DNA of 64,000 bases from Salipaludibacillus daqingensis (GCF_029891575.1 NZ_JARZHF010000004.1:124001-188000), one strand, 5' to 3'; positions 48,025 through 57,823 are shown, counted from the first letter of the stretch. Translations and numbers: made by a program. The notes: generated by a model not told the origin, from the letters alone.

Positions 48025-49257
48025 CTAGTCGATAATCGTCAATTCTTTCGTCTTTCTAGCAACACCTTCTGGATCAACTTTCTTTCTGGCTACACCCGTT
48101 TCCATCGCTGCGATAGCGACACTTTTAGCAACAGCTGGAGCAACTCTAGGGTCGAATGGAGCTGGAATAACATAATCCGAATGAAGTTCACTTTCACTAA
48201 CTAGATCTGCAATAGCTTTTACAGCTGCTACTTTCATTTCCTCGTTAATATGCGTCGCTCTCACATCTAACGCCCCTCTAAAAATACCTGGGAAAGCTAA
48301 GACATTGTTAACTTGATTAGGAAAGTCTGATCGACCGGTTCCTATCACACTTGCGCCAGCACTTTTAGCATCTTCAGGCATGATTTCTGGAACAGGATTT
48401 GCCATCGCAAAAATGATTGGGTCATTATTCATACTTTCAACCATTTCTTTCGTTAACGCCCCTGCTACAGATACGCCAACAAATACATCCGTTTCTTTTA
48501 TTACTTCTTCTAACGAACCTTCTAACTTAGTTAAATTCGTTACAAGAGCTAGTTCATGCTTTAAATTATTCATTCCGTATGGTCGGTCTTCGTAAATAGC
48601 ACCTTTTGAATCACATAAAATAAAATGTTTGCACCCCATGCTCATGAGCAACTTAATAATAGCTATCCCTGCTGCGCCGGCTCCATTAACGACTACTTTA
48701 ATTTCAGCCATTGATTTTCCTGATAACTTTAATGCATTAAGAAGGCCAGCAGCAGTAACAATAGCGGTACCATGCTGATCATCATGAAAAACGGGAATAT
48801 TCATTTCTTTTTTTAATCGCTCTTCAATCTCAAAACATCTTGGAGCCGCAATATCTTCTAAATTAACCCCACCAAACGTTGGTTCCATTAATTTCACTGT
48901 TTCAACAATTTTGTCCACGTCATTTGTGTTTAAACAGATCGGAAAGGCATCGACACCAGCAAATGATTTAAATAATACGGCTTTCCCTTCCATTACAGGC
49001 ATTGCTGCTTCTGGACCAATATTACCTAAACCTAATACAGCTGTTCCGTCCGATACAACGGCTACCATATTGCCTTTCACAGTATAGTCATATACCGTTT
49101 GAGGATCTTCAAAAATTTCTTTACACGGTTCAGCAACTCCTGGTGAATAAGCTAGCGACAAATCATTAGCATTACGAACAGGTACTTTAGATGTCGTTTC
49201 AATTTTTCCTTTGTTCACGCGGTGCATATGTAATGCTTCTTCTCTTAGTGTCGTCAC
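48025..49257 (-). CDS. ytsJ: NAD(P)-dependent malic enzyme
   Basis: A 410-residue prokaryotic short malic enzyme with LAYSPGVAEPCKEI, FGGVNLEDIAAPRCFEIE, FHDDQHGTA and VNGAGAAGIAII. It decarboxylates malate to pyruvate with NAD(P). The nearest B. subtilis homologue is YtsJ, the main NADP enzyme. The start GTG at 49257 (MTTLREEALHMH) is 10 bases after AAGGGAG and matches relatives; the GTG at 49266 is only 1 base away. It is downstream of dnaE, with its own promoter and operator. Confidence 0.95.
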   Translation of the reverse strand: MTTLREEALHMHRVNKGKIETTSKVPVRNANDLSLAYSPGVAEPCKEIFEDPQTVYDYTVKGNMVAVVSDGTAVLGLGNIGPEAAMPVMEGKAVLFKSFAGVDAFPICLNTNDVDKIVETVKLMEPTFGGVNLEDIAAPRCFEIEERLKKEMNIPVFHDDQHGTAIVTAAGLLNALKLSGKSMAEIKVVVNGAGAAGIAIIKLLMSMGCKHFILCDSKGAIYEDRPYGMNNLKHELALVTNLTKLEGSLEEVIKETDVFVGVSVAGALTKEMVESMNNDPIIFAMANPVPEIMPEDAKSAGASVIGTGRSDFPNQVNNVLAFPGIFRGALDVRATHINEEMKVAAVKAIADLVSESELHSDYVIPAPFDPRVAPAVAKSVAIAAMETGVARKKVDPEGVARKTKELTIID

Positions 49258-49291
49258 TTGCCCCACTCTCCCTTATGAATAAATAATTGGA

Positions 49292-49304
49292 GTGGTCTGA
49301 CCAC
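49292..49304 (-). promoter_or_regulatory. TGGT-N3-ACCA operator upstream of malic enzyme
   Basis: GTGGTC-T-GACCAC is a perfect palindrome. TGGTCNGACCA is the core of E. coli FadR sites. It lies about 12-24 bases downstream of the predicted start site and before the GTG, a roadblock position matching the mdh site at 36445-36461. Confidence 0.6.
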
Positions 49305-49320
49305 CCCACGAACATTTTCC

Positions 49321-49329
49321 ATTATATCA
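49321..49329 (-). promoter_or_regulatory. Extended -10 promoter of malic enzyme
   Basis: TGATATAAT in transcript sense (TGn plus a consensus TATAAT). It lies just 3' of dnaE, so malic enzyme has its own start. No good -35 is visible. Confidence 0.5.
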
Positions 49330-49343
49330 AATTTCACAGTTCC

Positions 49344-52300
49344 TTACACCCTTGGTTTTTTAAAATAAACATTCTTATTGCCTAATACACCTTTCAATTT
49401 ATTAATAAATATCTCCTCGCTAGAAACATTCCACATTTCTGATAAACGAATAGCTTTTTGATTCGATTGATATTTCAAAACGACTGGAACCTCTCCAGGC
49501 GTGTCTTGAAGGAGTTTTTTCAACTCTTTTAATTTCCCATTCCTTTCATGTAGTGTCGTAATATATAAATACAACACAGGTTGGTTTCGTTCCTGATGTT
49601 TTCTATTTAACGCATCCATTGTTGTACATTTATCTAAAATAATTTTTTTATCTCCTTGATGAACTTGCACTTTCCCTTCCACAAATATCAGTTCTTCTTT
49701 TTGTAGTTTTGTCTGAAATTCACGAAACGGTTTAGGAAATATCGTCACTTCCATTTCAGCTGTTTCATCAGATAATCGCATAAATGCCATTTGTTCTTTG
49801 TTTTTTGTTTGAATCACGCGAAGATCTTCAATCATACCAGCAACTCTTACTTTTGTGCGATCATCTATTTGCTCTTTTACCGTTGCGATCGTTTTACGAT
49901 CATAAAGTTTTAATAGGTTGATCTCTTCTTCCATAGGATGCCCAGACGCATAAAATCCTAGAACATCCTTTTCAAATCGAAGGCGATCTTTATCAGATAA
50001 ACGAGCAACTTCTGTATAAGCTGGTTTCGTTTCTTCTTCAAAAAACAATGGTGCTTGGCCTCTTTCACGCTTTTCTTGCTCTTTCACTCCACATTCCAAA
50101 GCATCATCAATCGACGCTAACAATGTAGCTCGGTCAACGTTAAAGTCATCTAACGCACCAGCAAAAACAAGCGATTCTAATGCTCTTCTCGGTAAAAACT
50201 TAGTTGGGACCCTTTCACATAAATCAAACAAATTTTCAAACGGTGCTTGATTTCGTATTTCCACTAATTTTTTTACCGTCTGTAAACCAACATTTTTTAA
50301 CGATGCCAAACCAATCCAAATAGCATTTTCTTTCACTGTAAATAACGTATCACTTTTCTGAATAGAAGGACCAGAAATGATCATTCCTTTTCTTCTTGCT
50401 TCAGATATATACTCTGCTAATTTGTCTTGATGGTGGATAGACATGTCCATCAACCCACTTGAAAATTGAAGGGGATAATTCGCTTTTAAATAGGCTAATT
50501 GGTAAGAAATCATACTATAAGCCACAGCATGACTTCTATTAAACCCATAATCTGCGAATCGAACAATTAAATCATACACAGTTTCCGCTTCTTCAGATGA
50601 GTAGCCTTTATTCCGTGCACCTTTGACAAATTGCACCCTTGTTTTTTCAAGCGTTTCTCGCTTCTTTTTTCCTACTGCTCTTCTTAAAACGTCCGATTCT
50701 CCTAAAGTGAACCCCGCCATTCTTGAAGCCACTTGCATGATCTGTTCTTGATAAATTAATACACCGTATGTTGGTTTTAAAATAACCTCTAAATCTGGAT
50801 GGGGATAAGAAACGTTTTCGGTGCCATGTTTTCTCGCAATGTACGATGGTATATTTTCCATTGGACCTGGTCGATACAATGCATTGACTGCTACAATATC
50901 CTCAAAATGAGAAGGTTTCAAGCGACGAAGAACACTTTTCATCCCAGAAGATTCTAATTGAAAAATCCCACTCGTATCTCCTTCGCCTAACATATGAAAT
51001 GTCCGTTTATCAGACGTCGGTAGATCGTTTATATCTATCGTTTTTCCTTCCGTTTTATGAATCAATTGGATAACTTTTTCAATGAAACTTAAATTTCTCA
51101 ATCCTAAAAAGTCCATTTTTAATAAGCCAATGTTCTCTAAATCACCCATCGGGTACTGTGTTAAGTACAAGCCATCGTGTCCTTTTTGCAATGGAACAAC
51201 ATTCGTTAAAGGTTCCTTACTAATCACAATACCTGCAGCATGAATAGAGGTATGCCTTGGCAGACCTTCAATGTGTTCAGCAATGCGAAACAGTTCAGTT
51301 AAATCTTTGTCCTCTTTTATCATATTTTTTAAAGATTCGTTCTCTTTTACAGCATCGCGAATTTTAATATTTGGACGACTTGGAATCAGCTTTGCGACCC
51401 GATCAATTTTCCCTTGCTCTATGTCTAACACTCGCCCGGAATCCCTGATAGCCGCCTTGGCAGCAAGCGTTCCAAACGTTACGATCTGTGCTACATGATT
51501 TTTCCCATATTTATGAGCAACATATTGAATCACTTGATCACGCTGCTGATCAGAAAAATCAATATCAATATCTGGCATCGATACTCTAGCAGGGTTCAAA
51601 AAGCGCTCAAACAGCAAACCATATTTAATAGGGTCCACATTCGTAATGTCCAATACGTATGCTACAAGAGAGCCGGCAGCCGATCCTCTACCTGGTCCTG
51701 TCAAAATTTTCTGGTTATGAGCGTACTCCATAAAGTCTGCAACGATGAGAAAGTAATCTTCATAATTCATATCAGATATAACTTTCAACTCATAATCGAG
51801 CCTATCTGTTAACTCTGAGGTCAACTTTCCATATCTTTTTTGTAACCCTTCATAACACTTATCTCGTAAAAACGTATGAGAACTAACTCCTTCCTCAAGG
51901 GGAAAGTGAGGTAGTACAGATTCACCTAAAGATATTTCCACACAGCATCTCTCAGCAATTTTTCCCGATTCTTCCAATGCATCCGACCACGATGGTAAAA
52001 CTTCTTTCATTTCTAATTCACTTTTTAACGTATATTCTTCTGATGAAATATCGTCAGGTAAATGAGAGAGCTGCTCTCCCATCCGAATAGCGTGAAGAAC
52101 TCGATGAGCATCTACTTGCTCCCTCGAAATAAAATGGACATGGTTACTAGCCACTATTGGTATTTGCTTACGATTAATCCAATCTCGTAATGATAATAAT
52201 TTTTCCCGCTCTGTTCTCTTCCAATGGTTTTGGATTTCTATATAAACATTTTCATTCCCTGAATAGGAAACAAGTTTATGAAATAACTCACTCCCTTTTT

Positions 52301-52742
52301 CTTCTATTCCGCTCTCAATTAATTGTTGGATTTCTCCTTCTTCAAAAGGGCTTATGACGATAACGTTCGAAAGATAATGTTCTAATTCATCATAAGTGAC
52401 ATATGGTTCATGATCATTTTCTTTTGTTCTTGCTTTGCTAGTTAGCGATAATAAATCACGATAACCTTGATTGTTTTTTGCAAGAAAAAGTAACCGAAAT
52501 TTTGGTTTCTCTCGATCGAGTAACAGCGTTCTCGTAACTGCTAATTCAACACCAATAATCGGTTTAATATTATTTTTTTTGCATTCTTTATAAAAAGGAA
52601 TCACACCATGCATTGCATCAACATCCGTTAATGCTAAAGCTGAATAATTTTTACTCACAGCGTCTTGAACGAGAGCGTTTATTTTCGCACCACTTCTTAA
52701 AAGACTAAATTCACTATGTACGTGAAGATGAACAAATCCCAT
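49344..52742 (-). CDS. dnaE: DNA polymerase III subunit alpha, DnaE type
   Basis: A 1132-residue DnaE. The N-terminal PHP domain starts FVHLHVHSEFSLLRSGAK. The polymerase palm has PDIDIDFSDQQRDQVIQYV, and GPGRGSAAGSLVAY is present. The C-terminal part holds the OB fold (VRVAGMIEDLRVIQTK). In Firmicutes DnaE extends RNA primers for the lagging strand before PolC takes over and serves in repair. The ATG follows AAAAAGGAGG. It is divergent from ytrH-ytrI and precedes malic enzyme as in B. subtilis. Confidence 0.97.
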   Translation of the reverse strand: MGFVHLHVHSEFSLLRSGAKINALVQDAVSKNYSALALTDVDAMHGVIPFYKECKKNNIKPIIGVELAVTRTLLLDREKPKFRLLFLAKNNQGYRDLLSLTSKARTKENDHEPYVTYDELEHYLSNVIVISPFEEGEIQQLIESGIEEKGSELFHKLVSYSGNENVYIEIQNHWKRTEREKLLSLRDWINRKQIPIVASNHVHFISREQVDAHRVLHAIRMGEQLSHLPDDISSEEYTLKSELEMKEVLPSWSDALEESGKIAERCCVEISLGESVLPHFPLEEGVSSHTFLRDKCYEGLQKRYGKLTSELTDRLDYELKVISDMNYEDYFLIVADFMEYAHNQKILTGPGRGSAAGSLVAYVLDITNVDPIKYGLLFERFLNPARVSMPDIDIDFSDQQRDQVIQYVAHKYGKNHVAQIVTFGTLAAKAAIRDSGRVLDIEQGKIDRVAKLIPSRPNIKIRDAVKENESLKNMIKEDKDLTELFRIAEHIEGLPRHTSIHAAGIVISKEPLTNVVPLQKGHDGLYLTQYPMGDLENIGLLKMDFLGLRNLSFIEKVIQLIHKTEGKTIDINDLPTSDKRTFHMLGEGDTSGIFQLESSGMKSVLRRLKPSHFEDIVAVNALYRPGPMENIPSYIARKHGTENVSYPHPDLEVILKPTYGVLIYQEQIMQVASRMAGFTLGESDVLRRAVGKKKRETLEKTRVQFVKGARNKGYSSEEAETVYDLIVRFADYGFNRSHAVAYSMISYQLAYLKANYPLQFSSGLMDMSIHHQDKLAEYISEARRKGMIISGPSIQKSDTLFTVKENAIWIGLASLKNVGLQTVKKLVEIRNQAPFENLFDLCERVPTKFLPRRALESLVFAGALDDFNVDRATLLASIDDALECGVKEQEKRERGQAPLFFEEETKPAYTEVARLSDKDRLRFEKDVLGFYASGHPMEEEINLLKLYDRKTIATVKEQIDDRTKVRVAGMIEDLRVIQTKNKEQMAFMRLSDETAEMEVTIFPKPFREFQTKLQKEELIFVEGKVQVHQGDKKIILDKCTTMDALNRKHQERNQPVLYLYITTLHERNGKLKELKKLLQDTPGEVPVVLKYQSNQKAIRLSEMWNVSSEEIFINKLKGVLGNKNVYFKKPRV

Positions 52743-52904
52743 TATATCCCCTCCTTTTTAACTTTTGTTCAATTAACGTATGGTGTTGATTTAACAGTCC
52801 TTCACCTTAATTCATACATCCCATTTTAGGATGAGAAATTCTAAATTTATTTATCTATATATTATAACGCAAACACACGTTTGATTCACAGTTTAAAATT
52901 GACA

Positions 52905-52934
52905 GGCATACCTGTCCATGTTTATCCATATTCA
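52905..52934 (+). promoter_or_regulatory. Candidate sigma-E promoter of ytrHI
   Basis: GGCATACC and CATATTCA have their CATA cores exactly 20 bases apart, the sigma-E geometry. ytrH and ytrI are sigma-E sporulation genes in B. subtilis. The -35 and -10 flanks match only partly. Confidence 0.5.
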
Positions 52935-52969
52935 TTAATATGAGCCTGTTGAATAAGGAGGAACTCTTT

Positions 52970-53302
52970 ATGGATAAAGATTTTATAGCCACACTCGTCA
53001 TTGATTTTTTCGTAGCCTTTGGTGTGATTATTGGCGGTACAATTGTAGGAGGAATAGGAGCATACCTTATCGGAAAACCTCCTTTATCTATTATGTATGA
53101 TTTAGCTTCTAGTTTAAAGATATGGGCTCTCGTAGCTGCAATTGGTGGCACGTTTGATGCTATTTCCACATTAGAGCGAGGTATTTTTGAAGGGACACAC
53201 GCAGATATTTTCAAAACATTAGTTATGATTTTTGCCGCCTTGTGCGGTGCTCATAGTGGAACCGTTCTTATACAATGGATTACTCAAGAGGGACTAAAAT
53301 GA
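52970..53302 (+). CDS. ytrH: Sporulation membrane protein YtrH
   Basis: A 110-residue protein with about three glycine-rich membrane helices (IIGGTIVGGIGAYLIG, then AALCGAHSGTVLIQW). It matches the YtrH sporulation family, needed for efficient sporulation; the biochemical role is unknown. The start at 52970 (MDKDFIATL) follows AAGGAGG by about 9 bases; the longer frame to 52940 is rejected. Its stop overlaps the ytrI start (ATGA). Confidence 0.88.
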   Translation: MDKDFIATLVIDFFVAFGVIIGGTIVGGIGAYLIGKPPLSIMYDLASSLKIWALVAAIGGTFDAISTLERGIFEGTHADIFKTLVMIFAALCGAHSGTVLIQWITQEGLK

Positions 53303-53802
53303 GAATCCCTCCACTTTATCGCGAAAAAAGCTGGCAGCGGTTTTTCGCTGGCTTTTTCATCGGTTTATTGTTTGGCTGGCTGTTTTTTTTATACCATTTT
53401 GGCACAGTTCATGAAAAGCTCGTTATAGAAATTAGTGACCAACAGACAGAAATTGAAAAGCATGAAAAAACAATTGAAATTTTAAGAGAAGACCAAGATG
53501 ATCAAAATGAAGAGAATCAAAAAATGTTAACTGTTCAAGACATTCGTATTCATTTCATTAATGAAGATGATGTAAAATTGAGCGAACTCACTTTTCATGA
53601 ACTTAGAAGCGCTGTTGAAAGTGAGCTAGAGGAAGTTCGAAACAAAGATATAGAGACCGTAGCTAAATCAAGCGACTTCATTTTTAAAACAGTTGAAAAT
53701 AAAATTTTCATTATTAATGATAAAAGGTATCAACTTGAAGTGAAACAACTATCGTTATTTACAACGTTGGAAATGCACGTAATTATTACCTCTGCTGAAT
53801 GA
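53299..53802 (+). CDS. ytrI: Sporulation membrane protein YtrI
   Basis: A 167-residue protein with one N-terminal helix (about 17-36, FFAGFFIGLLFGWLFFLYHF) and a coiled-coil, charged external part (QQTEIEKHEKTIEILRED region), typical of YtrI. It probably works with YtrH in the forespore-surrounding membrane; the mechanism is unknown. The ATG at 53299 overlaps the ytrH stop and follows AAGAGGG. There is no clear terminator after it. Confidence 0.86.
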   Translation: MRIPPLYREKSWQRFFAGFFIGLLFGWLFFLYHFGTVHEKLVIEISDQQTEIEKHEKTIEILREDQDDQNEENQKMLTVQDIRIHFINEDDVKLSELTFHELRSAVESELEEVRNKDIETVAKSSDFIFKTVENKIFIINDKRYQLEVKQLSLFTTLEMHVIITSAE

Positions 53803-53979
53803 TGAATAAGAAAGACATTTTTGTGAATAATAGTTACAATCCGTTCCCTTATAAATCAAGTTGTTATATAATTATAAGAGATAATTTATATGCTCAATTA
53901 AATTGTGAAACATTGAACATGATGTCACGCCTAACAATCTACGTTTTCTCATGAAAATTATAAAAGGAGGCGCTCAGAA

Positions 53980-54162
53980 ATGAAAGTGATCAGTAGAAGT
54001 AAAATCGCACGTGAAAAAGTAAAAACAATTCAATCTGGTTACACTGCCTTCGCCGAGACGAAAGAAGTTTCCGATCGCATTAAGCGGGAACTCCACACTT
54101 TAGGTATCGAATTTATTGAAGAAACTAGCGACGTTGGATCATGGTTTATTCCTAAAAAATGA
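53980..54162 (+). CDS. Small conserved protein of unknown function
   Basis: A 60-residue cytosolic protein with a well-placed start (AAAAGGAGGCGCTCAGAA before ATG). The N-terminus is basic (KVISRSKIAREKVKTIQSG) and the end reads EFIEETSDVGSWFIPKK. No family is recognised with certainty, although a small gene sits at this position in related genomes. It is between ytrI and nrnA and has a strong shared terminator. Confidence 0.7.
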   Translation: MKVISRSKIAREKVKTIQSGYTAFAETKEVSDRIKRELHTLGIEFIEETSDVGSWFIPKK

Positions 54163-54185
54163 GCGTAATAACGCTCATTTTTTTG
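54154..54185 (+). terminator. Bidirectional terminator between the small gene and nrnA
   Basis: AAAAAATGAGCGT / ACGCTCATTTTTTT with a 4-base loop; works on both strands. It overlaps the 60-residue gene's stop. Confidence 0.88.
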
Positions 54186-54212
54186 ATTTCTAGTCATTAA
54201 CTCGAATCGTAC

Positions 54213-55145
54213 TTACATACACAATTCATTCAATTGTTTAATCACTTCATCCGTTTCCGCCCAATCCTTTGCAGATGCGCCAGATGCCATTGGATGTCCT
54301 CCACCGTTAAACCTTGCCGCTAGCTCGTGAATTTCCGGACCTTTCGAACGAAGCCTTACACGAATGTCATTCTCTTCTTCCACAAAAAATACCCATGCTT
54401 TTAAACCTTTTAACGTAGAGAAACTATTAACAATCGCTGCAGCTTCTTTCGATGTAACATTAAATCGTTGTAGCGTTTCTTTTGATAAATAAACGTAAGC
54501 TGCACCTGACGGCATCACATTTACTTCACTCAACACGAATCCCTCTAAACGAAGCAAAGGAAGAGAAGTTTCATATAGGTGATCATAAATTTCAGGACGA
54601 GAAAAATTTGCCTCAACTAGTCTACCCGCATAATAAAATGTTTTGCCCGTTGTATTTGGAAAACGAAACCGTCCCGTATCTGCGACAATCCCTGCGTATA
54701 GAAGTCTAGCCATTTCTTCATTCAATTTAGATCCTTTTATTTCCATTTCTAAATATAGTTCGAATATCATCTCACTCGTTGAGCTTGCTGTAGGATCCAC
54801 CCACATTGTTGTGCCGAAAGGCTCCACATTCGGGTGATGATCAATTTTTATCATATCTGCACCTTGTTTGTATCTCTGATCATCCACACGATCTGTATTA
54901 GCTGTATCACAAATGATAACCAAGGATCGTTTAAACTCATCGTCAGGTATATTATCCATATGAGCCATGAACGTAAGTGACTCTTCTTCTTCTCCAGCTA
55001 ATAAAACTTGCTTTTCTGGGAAAAACTCATGGATTAACTTCTTTAATCCAGCCTGTGAACCAATTGCATCAGGATCTGGCCTAACATGTCGATGGATGAT
55101 AATAGAATCCCACTTTTTAATTTTTTCAATAATATCTTTTATCAA
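54213..55145 (-). CDS. nrnA: Bifunctional oligoribonuclease / PAP phosphatase NrnA
   Basis: A 310-residue DHH/DHHA1 phosphoesterase. Metal motifs are HRHVRPDPDAIGSQ, VIICDTAN and IDHHPNVEPFG, and the C-terminal DHHA1 motif is FNGGGHPMASGA. NrnA degrades 2-5 nt RNAs and hydrolyses 3'-phosphoadenosine 5'-phosphate. The start is TTG at 55145, 8 bases after AAGGAG; the GTG at 55154 lies within the ribosome site. Confidence 0.95.
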   Translation of the reverse strand: MIKDIIEKIKKWDSIIIHRHVRPDPDAIGSQAGLKKLIHEFFPEKQVLLAGEEEESLTFMAHMDNIPDDEFKRSLVIICDTANTDRVDDQRYKQGADMIKIDHHPNVEPFGTTMWVDPTASSTSEMIFELYLEMEIKGSKLNEEMARLLYAGIVADTGRFRFPNTTGKTFYYAGRLVEANFSRPEIYDHLYETSLPLLRLEGFVLSEVNVMPSGAAYVYLSKETLQRFNVTSKEAAAIVNSFSTLKGLKAWVFFVEEENDIRVRLRSKGPEIHELAARFNGGGHPMASGASAKDWAETDEVIKQLNELCM

Positions 55146-55255
55146 TATTTCCACTCCTTAAAATTTAAAACATTCCATTTGCTTGCACAGCCTTTCTACT
55201 TTACAATAGTGACGAGTCGTTCGTCATAACAGCTATCATAAAGGAGAATATCACG

Positions 55256-55549
55256 ATGATATTAATTTTTCTAATTTTCGCTTCACTCGTTACATTCGTC
55301 TATTATAAAGTACAACAATCCCGTGGAATTAGCTCAACAGAAAAGCGATTTTACTCTTCTAAAGGAAGTATTGCGATTGGGATATTCTTTATTTCATTTG
55401 GGATCAATAGTTATATTAATTTGCAAACGTCTATTTCTGCATACATCACGCTTTTATTCGTTATTTTTGGTCTAGTTAACGTGTATTTTGGATATAAACA
55501 TGTTCGGTTATTATCACCTCATATCAAAGAGGAAAATACTCAATCATAA
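55256..55549 (+). CDS. ytpI: YtpI-like membrane protein
   Basis: A 97-residue protein with three predicted helices (about 1-16, 38-58, 62-80) and the YtpI pattern YYKVQQSRGISSTEKRFYSSKGSIAIG. Function is unknown. The ATG follows AAAGGAGAATATCACG. It is divergent from nrnA as in B. subtilis and has a clear terminator. Confidence 0.85.
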   Translation: MILIFLIFASLVTFVYYKVQQSRGISSTEKRFYSSKGSIAIGIFFISFGINSYINLQTSISAYITLLFVIFGLVNVYFGYKHVRLLSPHIKEENTQS

Positions 55550-55566
55550 TCAAATATGCAATCTTG

Positions 55567-55595
55567 AACAGCACCTCTTAAGGTGCTGTTTTATC
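55567..55595. terminator. Terminator of ytpI (and ytoI)
   Basis: AACAGCACCT / AGGTGCTGTT, a perfect 10-bp stem with a CTTA loop, followed by TTATCTTTTC on the plus strand. It may also serve ytoI. Confidence 0.8.
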
Positions 55596-55609
55596 TTTTC
55601 TGTCTTCCT

Positions 55610-56917
55610 TTATCGATCGATCAATTGAGCCATCAACATCGCTTTTCCAACGATTTGATCTTGATGAAATAACTCCACATCTACTTTTCCAAATTTACGC
55701 CCCACTTCTAAAACTTTCGGACGAACTTGCATTAACGTGTCAATTTGCACCGGCTTAATAAAAAATAACGTAATATTTTCCACAACTAAATCGCCTTTTT
55801 TGTGTTTTCGTAAAACTCTACTTCCAGCTTCCGTCACAATCGTAGTCATAACTCCATAAGAAATCGTCCCTAAATGGTTTGTCATTTGCGGGGTTACTTC
55901 TAGTTGGAAGCAATGCTCTCTAGCAGTAGATACATCTTCAAAGTGACGTGTAACCAAGTCTTCAATGGTATCACCAACTTGGGGCTGGCGTTGCACCATT
56001 TGTAGCGCTTTTAATACATCTTGTCTAGAAATAACACCTAATAATTTTTTGGAATTATTAATAACAGGGAGCAGTTCAATGCCTTCCCATACCATCATAT
56101 GAGCCGCAGAAGCAACAGAAGTTTGACTATTGACAGTTATCGGTTGTTTGGTCATAACTTTTTCAATATCAATAAAAGGACTAACTCCCATGACATCTTT
56201 CGCCGTCACAATTCCATGCAATTTCAAATCATTCCCAACGATAGGATAACGGCTATGACCAGTTTTGTTATTTAACTCATGCCACTTTTCAACCGTATGA
56301 GAGGTCGTTAAAAAATTTGTTTCTTCGACGGGGATGAGAATATCTTCCACAGAAATGATTTCTTTTTTAATTAACTGGTCATAAATCGCCCGATTGATCA
56401 TCGTTGCGACGGTAAACGTATCATAACTCGTTGAGATAATCGGAAGCTTTAATTCATCCGCCAGATGCTTGACATCTTCTGTCGTATCAAAACCACCGGT
56501 AATTAAAACTGCCGAACCTTCTTCGAGAGCTAACTTATGTACTTGTTCACGGTTTCCAACTATTAATAAGTTTCCAGCCTCTACATAACGCATCATCGCT
56601 TCGGCTTTCATAGCACCAATGACGAATTTATTTAACGTTTTGTGCAACCCATCTCTTCCACCTAGGACAGAACCTTCCACAATATTAATGACTTCTGCAT
56701 ATGTTAAACGCTCAATATTTTCTTTTAGTTTCTTTTCAATTCGAATCGTACCTACTCGTTCAATCGTGCTGACTAAACCTTGATTTTCAGCATCTTTAAT
56801 CGCTCGGTAAGCCGTCCCTTCACTAACATTTAATACTTTGGCAATATGTCGAACGGATATTTTATTGCCTACTTCCAAAGATCGAATATGCTGTAGTATT
56901 TGTTCATGCTTTGTCAT
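55610..56917 (-). CDS. ytoI: CBS-domain transcriptional regulator-like protein YtoI
   Basis: A 435-residue multi-domain protein. A winged helix (about 1-60, VRHIAKVLNVSEGTAYRAIKDAE), a DRTGG domain (about 70-180), two CBS domains (about 190-310, ending LPVINNSKKLLGVISRQDVLKAL) and a C-terminal hot-dog/thioesterase-like domain (about 330-435) follow in order. This is the YtoI family, which probably binds nucleotides through CBS/DRTGG; its target is unknown. The start at 56917 (MTKHEQILQHIRS) has AAGGGAG 11 bases upstream. Confidence 0.88.
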   Translation of the reverse strand: MTKHEQILQHIRSLEVGNKISVRHIAKVLNVSEGTAYRAIKDAENQGLVSTIERVGTIRIEKKLKENIERLTYAEVINIVEGSVLGGRDGLHKTLNKFVIGAMKAEAMMRYVEAGNLLIVGNREQVHKLALEEGSAVLITGGFDTTEDVKHLADELKLPIISTSYDTFTVATMINRAIYDQLIKKEIISVEDILIPVEETNFLTTSHTVEKWHELNNKTGHSRYPIVGNDLKLHGIVTAKDVMGVSPFIDIEKVMTKQPITVNSQTSVASAAHMMVWEGIELLPVINNSKKLLGVISRQDVLKALQMVQRQPQVGDTIEDLVTRHFEDVSTAREHCFQLEVTPQMTNHLGTISYGVMTTIVTEAGSRVLRKHKKGDLVVENITLFFIKPVQIDTLMQVRPKVLEVGRKFGKVDVELFHQDQIVGKAMLMAQLIDR

Positions 56918-57157
56918 TATCGGGGTCACTCCCTTTTTATTAAACTGTTTAACTTCACTATCACATCTGTACTACTACAAGTATAAGCCTCCTTGCGCCC
57001 TACTTCAAGTTACAATCTAACAATATTGAAAAATGAAAAATTGTTCCTTATTTTACAAATAGATAATTCCCTAATTAGGACAATCTATTTAAGGGTATAT
57101 GTAATTAAATGGACTGAGTATTATAATGGAAGACAGCACGTACTAGGAGGGAAAAGA

Positions 57158-57823
57158 ATGTTGAAGAAATTTGCATTTGCTTTAATAGTAATTCCCACTT
57201 CTCTCTTACTATTATCTTGTAACGATAACACGATTGATTCTAACAGAAATATTGTTCAAGATAACGACACAGTAGAAGTGATTTTTGGAGACCAACAGAT
57301 CAGCTTAAGTGCTACGAACTATGAGGAATTAACAGAAGAAGCGATTCGAACATTTGAGGAAGAGACATCTCTATATGAACCCAATCGATATGATAGAAAG
57401 AGATGGTTTATTCGATATTATATTCAAAAACATGAGTACAATGAGGATTGGTCAAAACAAGAGATTTTCACTTTGTCAGAAGAAAGATATGAGTATGAAC
57501 AAGCTTGGAAGAATTATGCTTATGAGGAGTATTCCGTTGAAGTAAATGACGAGATGATAGATTCGCAAGCCGCATATAATCTTGAGTTATATGACAACAA
57601 TCTCCCTCCTTCAGTAAGCGGAATGTCTAGTGGATTGGATCTTTCTGTGGAAGAATTTATGATGGAGTTCGATCGAGATTATGTAGAACGGTCTCTTATA
57701 TGGACAGAGTTAATGCCAATTTTATTAGAGGAATATGGAACTGAGGAGCGACAAGACGGGGTCTATTTAGGTCGACTATATGAAGAAGAAGTAATGGAAT
57801 ACTTAGAAAAAAACATAGATTAA
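57158..57823 (+). CDS. Acidic lipoprotein of unknown function
   Basis: A 221-residue protein with a lipoprotein signal peptide (FAFALIVIPTSLLLLSC, Cys at 19) and a very acidic, Tyr/Glu-rich external part. The helical segment VEVNDEMIDSQAAYNLE...VEEFMMEFDRDYVERSLIW vaguely recalls SurA/PrsA N-terminal chaperone helices, but no PPIase domain exists. I do not recognise a family. The start at 57158 follows AGGAGGGAAAAGA; the earlier in-frame ATG at 56993 adds an implausible hydrophobic tail. Monocistronic with a terminator. Confidence 0.72.
   Translation: MLKKFAFALIVIPTSLLLLSCNDNTIDSNRNIVQDNDTVEVIFGDQQISLSATNYEELTEEAIRTFEEETSLYEPNRYDRKRWFIRYYIQKHEYNEDWSKQEIFTLSEERYEYEQAWKNYAYEEYSVEVNDEMIDSQAAYNLELYDNNLPPSVSGMSSGLDLSVEEFMMEFDRDYVERSLIWTELMPILLEEYGTEERQDGVYLGRLYEEEVMEYLEKNID

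Noticed and set aside
52855-53214. Open frame of 119 codons antisense to ytrH
   Set aside because: Overlaps ytrH and its promoter; no ribosome site, atypical composition.
53908-53933. Sigma-W-like TGAAAC with 16-base spacing before the 60-residue gene
   Set aside because: The -10 reads CGCC instead of CGTA; one half-site alone is not enough.
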